A stretch of 7,559 nucleotides of DNA from Bacteroidota bacterium (GTDB lineage Bacteria; Bacteroidota; Bacteroidia; Flavobacteriales; Flavobacteriaceae), in assembly GCA_023427845.1 (NCBI GenBank), contig JAEYZX010000154.1, positions 1 to 7,559 on the forward strand. The letters are read 5' to 3'. The notes under the pieces are model-generated. The model was given only the letters and a program-made list of their open reading frames with translations, was not told where the DNA came from and made no database searches. Both the position numbers and the translations under genes were made by a program. Shown piece by piece: positions 1-5,381 of the stretch (position 1 is the first letter of the stretch; each line of letters starts with the position of its first letter).

Positions 1-146
1 AAAATCATCGTCGAATCCTGCTCGAAGAATTCACGCATAAATTTGGCCGCGATTCTGTGCTTACTATTGAAATAGTCGATGACATTGCTCGCGAATCCAG
101 CGGAAAATTCAAATTTGTCGTTAACAATGTATCGATTCCGACCTAG
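1..146 (+). CDS. C-terminal end of a CapK/PaaK-like adenylate-forming ligase (5' truncated)
   Basis: An open frame enters from the left edge (first full codon at 3) and stops with TAG at 144-146, giving 47 residues. It reads NHRRILLEEF, later FGRDSVLTIEIVDDI and then RESSGKFKFVVN. The end of the C-terminal subdomain of CapK-type proteins (phenylacetate-CoA ligase superfamily, common in capsule loci) has this shape: a helix with a basic patch, a strand of the EIVDDI type, and a conserved SGKF motif whose lysine (residue 35 of the fragment) is the usual C-terminal catalytic lysine of adenylate-forming enzymes. Members activate a carboxylic acid as acyl-AMP; the CapK subgroup is genetically tied to polysaccharide synthesis but its substrate is not known to me. 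The stop lies 1 base before the next start, so it belongs to the same operon. Only the tail is visible, so the family call is likely and the function is inference. Confidence 0.72.
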   Translation, partial: NHRRILLEEFTHKFGRDSVLTIEIVDDIARESSGKFKFVVNNVSIPT

Positions 147-147
147 T

Positions 148-1317
148 ATGGAGCCGAAAATTTTACGCATTACGACTGTTCCAATTTCAATGAACATCCT
201 TCTCAAAGGACAACTTGAATTTATGAACCGCCATTTCGAGGTCCACGGTGCTACAAGTTACGATGAAAAACATTTTAACGAAGTTGCACAGCGCGAAGGG
301 ATCAAAATGCACGCGATCGAAATGAAACGCACCATTTCACCGCTGCACGACCTTGGTGCGCTGTGGAAACTGTATCGGCTTATTTCAAAAATCAAGCCTC
401 AGATTGTGCATACGCATACCCCAAAAGCCGGCCTGCTCGGAATGTTGGCCGCAAAAATGGCAGGCGTTCCAATCCGGCTGCACACTGTTGCAGGGCTTCC
501 GTTAGTGGAAACCACGGGTGCCCGGCGAAGATTGCTCGAAAATATCGAACGACTGACCTATAGTTGCGCGCACAAAATTTACCCAAATTCGACCGGCCTG
601 CAGCGTATCATTTTGGAAAATAAGTTTTGTAGTGCTGAAAAAATAAAGGTGATTGGCGACGGCAGTTCGAACGGTATTAACACGAAGCATTTTACACCCA
701 CCCTGTCCGGCGCCGAAAAATCGGCATTGCGCGAAAACCTGTCGCTGCGGTCTGATGACATTGTATTTTGTTTTGTTGGACGGCTTTGTATCGAAAAAGG
801 CATCCGCGAATTGATTGCTGCATTTTTAAATCTGCTCGAACAACGGCCAAATAGCAATGCCAAATTGTTACTGGTGGGACCGCTTGAAAAAGAAAATGGC
901 GTTTTGGGGCCTGATACGCTCAAAAAAATGAACGAAACACCTGAGATCTTAAGTGTCGGTCGACATGACGATATTAGACCTTACCTCGAAATAAGTGATA
1001 TTTTTGTATTCCCAAGTTATCGCGAAGGTTTTCCCAATGTAGTGCTCCAGGCCGGAGCGATGGGGTTGCCGTGCATCGTTAGCGATATTAATGGCAGTAA
1101 TGAAATAATAATCCCGGATCTGAACGGAATGATTGTTCCGGTGAAAGATACGGTACGGTTGGCAAATGCTATGACCGAACTATTACTCAACAAAGAATTA
1201 CGCGATAGATTTGCTGGCGCTTCACGCCCAAATATTATTAAAAAATACGAGCAGCAATCCGTTTGGGAAGCATTATTGGAGGAATATCAATTGCAACTGC
1301 AAAATATAAATGTATAA
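148..1317 (+). CDS. GT4-family (GT-B fold) glycosyltransferase
   Basis: A 389-residue cytoplasmic or membrane-associated glycosyltransferase, normal length for GT4. The N-terminal domain has VHTHTPKAG at 87-95, typical of enzymes that extend lipid-linked glycans in Bacteroidota. The C-terminal domain has a GDGSSNGIN loop (170-178), FVGRL (209-213) followed by E216-K217, and the donor-binding segment REGFPNVVLQAG beginning at R292. The usual GT4 E-x7-E motif is here E293-x7-Q301, the second Glu being Gln. I start at ATG 148, one base after the upstream stop; the frame stays open to ATG 79 but those residues would lie inside the upstream gene, and the recognisable GT start (MEPKILRITT) begins at 148. 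The stop TAA overlaps the next ATG by one base. It probably adds the second sugar to the lipid-linked sugar made by the neighbouring transferase, as PglA does in Campylobacter; donor and linkage cannot be read from sequence. Confidence 0.88.
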   Translation: MEPKILRITTVPISMNILLKGQLEFMNRHFEVHGATSYDEKHFNEVAQREGIKMHAIEMKRTISPLHDLGALWKLYRLISKIKPQIVHTHTPKAGLLGMLAAKMAGVPIRLHTVAGLPLVETTGARRRLLENIERLTYSCAHKIYPNSTGLQRIILENKFCSAEKIKVIGDGSSNGINTKHFTPTLSGAEKSALRENLSLRSDDIVFCFVGRLCIEKGIRELIAAFLNLLEQRPNSNAKLLLVGPLEKENGVLGPDTLKKMNETPEILSVGRHDDIRPYLEISDIFVFPSYREGFPNVVLQAGAMGLPCIVSDINGSNEIIIPDLNGMIVPVKDTVRLANAMTELLLNKELRDRFAGASRPNIIKKYEQQSVWEALLEEYQLQLQNINV

Positions 1318-1922
1318 TGTACAGCAGATTTTTTAAACGGATAATCGACTTTACAGCATCTCTTTGTGGCCTTATAATACTGTCGCCGGTAATTCTGATT
1401 GTTACATTGATTTTATACGTGCAAAATTCCGGCAAGCCATTTTTTCTGCAGGAACGTCCGGGAAAAAACACAAAACCATTTCACATCATAAAATTCAGGT
1501 CAATGACCGATGCGCGTGATGAATCGGGAAACTTGCTGCCCGATAAACTGCGGATCACGAAAGCAGGCGCGTTTATCCGAAAAACATCGATCGACGAATT
1601 GCCGCAGTTGCTGAATGTTCTGAAAGGCGACATGAGTCTCGTTGGCCCGAGGCCATTGCTGTTTAAATATATACCACTCTATTCTGACGAACAGATGCGC
1701 CGACATGAAGAACGTCCCGGCATTACCGGCTGGGCGCAGGTCAATGGGCGCAACAGCATAAGTTGGGGCGACAAATTCAAACTCGATGTGTACTATATCG
1801 ACAATGTTTCGCTACTTTTAGACATAAAAATTCTTTGGATGACTATTTTGAAAGTGATTCGAAAGGAAGGGGTTAACCAAAGCGCCGAGCGTCCGATGGA
1901 GCCATTTAACGGAAAAAACTGA
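1317..1922 (+). CDS. pglC: Small monotopic phosphoglycosyl transferase, PglC-like (PGT1)
   Basis: Transfers a sugar 1-phosphate from a UDP-sugar to undecaprenyl phosphate at the inner face of the cytoplasmic membrane, the first membrane step of glycan assembly. The 201 residues match the minimal PglC size. A hydrophobic reentrant helix spans about 10-35 and holds the family Ser-Pro break at S23-P24. KFRSM is at 59-63, the catalytic Asp-Glu pair at D93-E94 in SIDELPQ, GPRPLL at 110-115 and PGITGWAQVNGRN at 134-146. As I recall, S23-P24 and D93-E94 carry the same numbers in Campylobacter PglC, so this looks like an intact canonical member. The start is ATG 1317, sharing one base with the upstream stop (TAATG), which suggests translational coupling; an earlier in-frame ATG at 1263 would extend back into the GT gene and lacks support. 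The gene context (pglD, pglE, pglF) makes diacetylbacillosamine or a relative the likely substrate; the symbol is by similarity. Confidence 0.9.
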   Translation: MYSRFFKRIIDFTASLCGLIILSPVILIVTLILYVQNSGKPFFLQERPGKNTKPFHIIKFRSMTDARDESGNLLPDKLRITKAGAFIRKTSIDELPQLLNVLKGDMSLVGPRPLLFKYIPLYSDEQMRRHEERPGITGWAQVNGRNSISWGDKFKLDVYYIDNVSLLLDIKILWMTILKVIRKEGVNQSAERPMEPFNGKN

Positions 1923-1924
1923 TT

Positions 1925-2923
1925 TTGAAAAGACTACTATATTTTGCCTATTACCTGAAGGAATTTGACAAAACCAAATTTGCCAAATTCGAAAAACAGG
2001 CACGCGCATCGGGCATGTCACGGTTTGGATTATGGAAAGACGTGATCCAGTCTTCGCTAACCTATAACATTTCGATACTGGATTATTTCTATTTCCGTTT
2101 TTACGAACTCGATAAAAAACAGCGTGAAACTTACGCCGGAACCGGCTTCATGTACGAATATCAATTGAAAATGAATCCAAAGGCGGTTCGTGACGTACTT
2201 GAAGATAAAATCCTTTTTCTCGAAAAATTCAAAGACTTTGTTATTCGGAAGTCGGCATCGATATCGCAATTAAAAAGAAATCCGTCATTGCTGGCTGAAT
2301 TGCTCAATAATCCAAGCGGGAAAATGGTTGCCAAGGGTTCAAAAGGCCAGGTCGGCGCGGAAGTTGAAATCCTGAATTCAAAAGATCATACTCCCGACTC
2401 ACTTTTAAAATTTTTGGACGGAAACAATTTTGATCTTCTGGAGGAGTATGTCGTACAGCATCCCGACATTATGCAATTATCGCCGTCGGGACTGAATACG
2501 ATCCGCGTATTTACGCAATTGGAAGATGGCAAGCTGCACTATCTTGGCGCCCGCCTTCGTATCACAATTAATTCACAAGTCGACAATATGGCGGCGGGAA
2601 ATCCGGCAGCCCCTGTCGACATTGACACCGGAAGGGTCTCGGGACCTGCCGTGTTCAGCGACATAACACGTGAACCTGTGACTGTACATCCCGTAACGGG
2701 TGTAGAGATTGTCGGATTCCAGGTGCCATTCTGGAACGAGATAAAAAAGATGATGGAGAAGGCGGTATTTGTGTCGCCGCAGAACCGATCGGTGGGTTGG
2801 GACATAGCGGTCACAGAAAACGGTCCCGAACTGATCGAGGGAAATCACAATTGGTGCAAACTTTTATGGCAGCTTCCGGTCGGAAAAGGCATGAAGGCAG
2901 AATTGACTAAGTTTATAAAATGA
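1925..2923 (+). CDS. Sugar-transfer-associated ATP-grasp ligase-like protein
   Basis: The 332 residues resemble the ATP-grasp family found next to sugar transferases in polysaccharide loci. The N-terminal ~120 residues are helical, with an aromatic-rich stretch at 50-60 (ILDYFYFRFYE). ATP-grasp-like signals follow: a lysine strand plus glycine loop (K137, GSKGQVG at 138-144), an acidic strand LLEEYVVQHP (171-180), LNTIRVFT (190-197), NMAAGN (221-226), and the metal-binding end GWDIAVTENG then LIEGNHNW (303-310) with E305 and N307. ATP-grasp enzymes join a carboxylate to an amine or thiol through an acyl-phosphate, so N-acylation of an amino sugar is plausible, but no substrate is established. 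The start is TTG at 1925: an in-frame stop at 1907-1909 rules out an upstream ATG, and the first in-frame ATG (2015) would remove MKRLLYFAYYLKEFDKTKF, a segment typical of the family. It lies 2 bp after PGT1 and overlaps pglD by 4 bp (ATGA). Confidence 0.82.
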   Translation: MKRLLYFAYYLKEFDKTKFAKFEKQARASGMSRFGLWKDVIQSSLTYNISILDYFYFRFYELDKKQRETYAGTGFMYEYQLKMNPKAVRDVLEDKILFLEKFKDFVIRKSASISQLKRNPSLLAELLNNPSGKMVAKGSKGQVGAEVEILNSKDHTPDSLLKFLDGNNFDLLEEYVVQHPDIMQLSPSGLNTIRVFTQLEDGKLHYLGARLRITINSQVDNMAAGNPAAPVDIDTGRVSGPAVFSDITREPVTVHPVTGVEIVGFQVPFWNEIKKMMEKAVFVSPQNRSVGWDIAVTENGPELIEGNHNWCKLLWQLPVGKGMKAELTKFIK

Positions 2924-3564
2924 GCAAAAAACTACTGATAATCGGCGCGGGCAATATAGGCGGATTCATCTCTTATAATTCGGCTCTTTTTGGCGATTAT
3001 GAGGTGCTGGGTTTTCTCGACGACGATCCTGCCAAGACCAATAAGGTTCTTTATGGGAACAAAGTGCTTGGTGCTGTGAATACAATCGATAAGTATTTGG
3101 AAAACGACCCGCTTTGCGTCGTGATCGGAATTGCGAATCCGGTATTTAAAAGCAAAATAGCAAAGACGCTTGCCGGAAAAAACGTAGACTTTCCGAACTT
3201 CATAGCGCCGAACGTTTGGATTTCAAATAAAGTCGGGTTGGGCAGAGGAATTATACTGTATCCCGGTGTCTCAATAAATTATGAATGTATTTTGCAGGAT
3301 TTTGTAATCATGAACATGAATTGTGCGATTGGGCATAATTGTACGATAAGCGAATATTCGACGCTCGCCCCTGGTGTAAACCTCGCAGGTTTTACAAAAA
3401 TCATGCCTTGTGGCGACATTGGTATCGGCGCCACAACCATCCAAGGGATTACGGTCGGAAGCAATTCGCGCATTGGCGGGCAATCGATGTTGATAAAAGA
3501 CGTTCCGGATAATTCTGTCGCAGTTGGAAATCCGTCCAGGATCATCCGAAAACTCGATCAATAA
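2920..3564 (+). CDS. pglD: PglD/NeuD-type sugar N-acetyltransferase (left-handed beta-helix)
   Basis: A 214-residue acetyl-CoA-dependent acetyltransferase, the standard PglD/NeuD length. Residues 1-90 form the Rossmann-like UDP-sugar-binding domain with IIGAGNIGG (7-15) and a GFLDDDP strand end (31-37). From about 90 onwards there are hexapeptide repeats of a left-handed beta-helix, including FPNFIAPNVWI, CAIGHNCTI, the GIGATTIQGITVG stretch and the closing VAVGNPSRIIRKL. H139 in the AIGHN motif occupies the place of the general-base histidine of Campylobacter PglD (H125). In the bacillosamine route it acetylates the C4 amine of the UDP-4-amino sugar made by the aminotransferase at 4194-5330. 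It starts on the ATG of an ATGA overlap with the ATP-grasp gene and ends 7 bp before PGT2. The fold call is strong; the exact amino-sugar substrate is inferred from neighbours. Confidence 0.88.
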   Translation: MSKKLLIIGAGNIGGFISYNSALFGDYEVLGFLDDDPAKTNKVLYGNKVLGAVNTIDKYLENDPLCVVIGIANPVFKSKIAKTLAGKNVDFPNFIAPNVWISNKVGLGRGIILYPGVSINYECILQDFVIMNMNCAIGHNCTISEYSTLAPGVNLAGFTKIMPCGDIGIGATTIQGITVGSNSRIGGQSMLIKDVPDNSVAVGNPSRIIRKLDQ

Positions 3565-3571
3565 AATTATC

Positions 3572-4117
3572 ATGGCAAAAAGAATCTTTGATTTTTGTTT
3601 TGCACTGGTAGCCATAATCCTTCTGAGCTGGCTGTTGATACTGATCTATCTGTTGCTGGCAATCCTCTACAACTTCGATAGTATCTTTAGTCAAATCCGC
3701 ATCGGCCGGCATGGAGCGCCGTTCAGGATCTATAAATTTCGGACAATGCATCCTAAAACCGGCCGAATAAACCGGTTTTCCGATTTTTTGCGCAGCTCCA
3801 AAATCGACGAGTTTCCACAGTTGATCAATGTGTTGAAAGGCGAAATGAGCATCGTGGGTCCACGGCCCGACATTCCCGGATATTACGATAAATTGACTGG
3901 CAAAGAGCGCAAAATTCTCGAACTCCGCCCGGGGATTACGAGTCCGGCCTCATTAAAATACCGTAACGAGGAGGCAATTCTCGCAGCGCAACCAAACCCG
4001 TTGGAATACAACGATTCGATTTTGTTTCCGGATAAGGTCAAGCTGAATCTGGATTATTATTATACCAGATCGTTTTGGGGCGATATCGTCATCATCTGGA
4101 AAACCGTTTTTGGATAA
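3572..4117 (+). CDS. Second, divergent small phosphoglycosyl transferase (PGT2)
   Basis: A 181-residue relative of PGT1, about 20 residues shorter. It keeps the core of the family: an N-terminal hydrophobic segment (about 9-33), KFRTM (55-59), the catalytic D79-E80 in KIDEFPQ, LKGEMSIVGPRPD (88-100) and RPGIT (119-123). It differs from PGT1 in three places. The reentrant helix has S19-W20 where PGT1 has Ser-Pro. The segment before the catalytic pair is RINRFSDFLRSS, without the lysine and glycine of PGT1's RITKAGAFIRKT. The end after RPGIT is SPASLKYRNEE instead of GWAQVNGRN, a variant I associate with many Bacteroidota sugar transferases. ATG 3572 is chosen because it begins the usual MAKRIFDF membrane segment; an in-frame ATG at 3524 would add residues overlapping pglD. 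It should load a sugar phosphate on undecaprenyl phosphate; whether its substrate equals that of PGT1 is unknown. Confidence 0.85.
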   Translation: MAKRIFDFCFALVAIILLSWLLILIYLLLAILYNFDSIFSQIRIGRHGAPFRIYKFRTMHPKTGRINRFSDFLRSSKIDEFPQLINVLKGEMSIVGPRPDIPGYYDKLTGKERKILELRPGITSPASLKYRNEEAILAAQPNPLEYNDSILFPDKVKLNLDYYYTRSFWGDIVIIWKTVFG

Positions 4118-4122
4118 CTTTA

Positions 4123-4140
4123 CATTTTCCGCCGGAAATG
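4123..4140 (+). terminator. Possible weak hairpin after PGT2
   Basis: Five bases after the PGT2 stop, CATTTTCC-GCC-GGAAATG can fold into a stem of seven pairs with one bulged T and a three-base loop. No long T run follows (the next bases are CCCGATTTTCG), so this is not a textbook intrinsic terminator. It could weaken read-through into pglE or stabilise the upstream transcript end. Seen by eye only; no folding energy was calculated. Confidence 0.25.
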
Positions 4141-4154
4141 CCCGATTTTCGCGT

Positions 4155-4191
4155 CAGAAGATTTAATTTTACCGCTAAATTCTGTCTTCTG
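4155..4191 (+). promoter_or_regulatory. Inverted repeat in the leader of the aminotransferase gene
   Basis: CAGAAGA (4155-4161) and TCTTCTG (4185-4191) form a perfect 7-bp dyad, with an inner TTTA (4162-4165) / TAAA (4176-4179) pairing. TTCTG is also repeated directly (4180-4184 and 4187-4191), so the left arm has two possible partners. The dyad ends two bases before the ATG at 4194, so an RNA stem here would cover the ribosome-binding region. It could alternatively be a protein-binding operator. A near-match to the Bacteroidota -7 box, TAATTTTA (4164-4171), lies inside it. The function is unproven. Confidence 0.3.
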
Positions 4192-4193
4192 TA

Positions 4194-5330
4194 ATGAGTA
4201 ACTCAAAAATATGGCTCTCATCGCCACACATGGGTGGATGTGAGCAAAAGTTTGTCCAACAGGCATTCGATTCAAATTGGGTGGCACCGCTTGGCCCAAA
4301 CGTTAGCGGATTTGAAAACGATCTCGAAAACTTTATCGGAAATGGCTCGCACATTGCGGCGCTGAGTTCAGGGACGGCGGCTCTGCATCTGGGACTGATC
4401 CTGCTTGGTGTAAAAGCCGGCGATGAGGTAATTTGCCAGAGTTTTACTTTTTCGGCATCGGCCAACCCCATAATGTATGTGGGCGCCACGCCTGTTTTCG
4501 TCGACAGCGAACCCGATACCTGGAACATGTCGCCCGACTTCCTCGAAGCCGCTATCAAAGACCGGATTTCGAAAGGCCGGAAACCCAAAGCCATAATTGC
4601 GGTACATCTGTATGGAATGCCATACAAGGTAGATGAAATCAGGGCAGTAGCCAATCGCTATCAAATCCCCGTTCTTGAAGACAGTGCCGAAGCACTGGGA
4701 AGCACATACAAGGGCCAGATGTGCGGCACTTTTGGCGATATCGGAGTATTGTCGTTCAATGGAAATAAAATCATTACGACCTCAGGTGGTGGTGCTCTTG
4801 TTGCAAAGACCAGCGCCTTGAAAGAAAAAGCAGTCTTCCTTGCAACACAGGCACGTGATAACGCGCCGCATTATCAACACAGCGAAGTCGGTTATAATTA
4901 CAGACTGAGCAACATTTGTGCGGGAATCGGAAGAGGGCAGATGGAAGTCCTTGCCAAACATATTGAGCTGCGCCGGGAAATGCATCAGTTCTATATTGAT
5001 CTGTTTAAAAATATTTCTTCGGTGACGGTCTTTTCAGAACCATCGTCGGAAATGCATTCCAATCATTGGCTGACTGCCATACTTATTGATCCCGCCCAAA
5101 GCGGCAAATCAAGGGAAGATTTGCGTCTGGCGCTCGAAGCAAACAACATCGAGTCGCGGCCGCTGTGGAAACCAATGCACATGCAGCCGGTGTTTGAGAA
5201 CTATCCGTACTACGGAGGAAATGTTGCCGAAATCCTATTTGAAAATGGCCTATGCCTGCCATCGGGATCGAACCTCACCGATGATGATAGACAGAGAATA
5301 AAAAGCGTCGTTAGTCGGTTTTTTGAATAA
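4194..5330 (+). CDS. pglE: PglE-type UDP-4-keto sugar aminotransferase (DegT/DnrJ/EryC1/StrS family)
   Basis: A 378-residue PLP enzyme, fold type I, expected to transfer an amino group from glutamate to the C4 keto group of UDP-2-acetamido-2,6-dideoxy-4-hexulose. The start SSPHMGG (9-15) followed by VAPLGPNV is typical of this subgroup. SSGTAALHL (58-66) contacts the cofactor phosphate, LEDSAEALGS (161-170) supplies the PLP-pairing Asp163, and SFNGNKIITTSGGG (187-200) carries the catalytic lysine K192. GYNYRLSN (233-240), IESRPLWKPMHMQPVF (319-334) and GLCLPSGS (352-359) complete the pattern and closely match Campylobacter PglE as I recall it. ATG 4194 is the natural start, since it places SSPHMGG near residue 10. 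A 76-bp gap with dyads precedes it and a 51-bp gap with a promoter-like box follows, so it may have its own regulation. It takes its substrate from the dehydratase next door and supplies the PglD-type enzyme. An aminotransferase for a related sugar is possible but less likely. Confidence 0.92.
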   Translation: MSNSKIWLSSPHMGGCEQKFVQQAFDSNWVAPLGPNVSGFENDLENFIGNGSHIAALSSGTAALHLGLILLGVKAGDEVICQSFTFSASANPIMYVGATPVFVDSEPDTWNMSPDFLEAAIKDRISKGRKPKAIIAVHLYGMPYKVDEIRAVANRYQIPVLEDSAEALGSTYKGQMCGTFGDIGVLSFNGNKIITTSGGGALVAKTSALKEKAVFLATQARDNAPHYQHSEVGYNYRLSNICAGIGRGQMEVLAKHIELRREMHQFYIDLFKNISSVTVFSEPSSEMHSNHWLTAILIDPAQSGKSREDLRLALEANNIESRPLWKPMHMQPVFENYPYYGGNVAEILFENGLCLPSGSNLTDDDRQRIKSVVSRFFE

Positions 5331-5356
5331 AAAGAGCGTTAATTAACATAATTCAA

Positions 5357-5364
5357 TATTTTTG
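5357..5364 (+). promoter_or_regulatory. Bacteroidota-type -7 box (TAnnTTTG) before the dehydratase gene
   Basis: TATTTTTG matches the TAnnTTTG consensus exactly, in an A/T-rich 51-bp gap. I find no TTTG at the usual 19-21 base distance upstream; the nearest, 5322-5325, is too far. A start site about 7 bases downstream would leave a leader of roughly 10 bases before ATG 5382, or about 47 bases before the in-frame ATG at 5418. Confidence 0.4.
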
Positions 5365-5381
5365 CCTAAAGCAAGTACAGC

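Noticed and set aside
79..147. N-terminal extension of the GT4 gene to ATG 79
   Set aside because: These codons lie inside the tail of the CapK-like gene, whose reading frame is clearly protein-like up to its stop at 144-146; the glycosyltransferase fold starts at 148.
1263..1316. Earlier ATG for PGT1
   Set aside because: It would overlap 55 bases of the GT gene and put 18 extra residues before the membrane segment; TAATG coupling at 1317 and the match of residue numbering with PglC favour 1317.
2539..2848. Two overlapping - strand open frames of 91 codons each
   Set aside because: Both are antisense to the conserved C-terminal half of the ATP-grasp gene and have no start context or recognisable motif.
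3524..3571. Earlier ATG for PGT2
   Set aside because: It overlaps the conserved end of the acetyltransferase gene and adds a polar, non-family extension before the MAKRIFDF membrane segment.
4115..4122. TAACTTTA as a -7 promoter box after PGT2
   Set aside because: One mismatch at the conserved final G and no -33 element; such near-matches are common in A/T-rich gaps.
5322..5325. TTTG as the -33 element for the 5357 box
   Set aside because: The spacer would be 31 bases against the usual 19-21, and the bases lie within the last codons of the aminotransferase gene.
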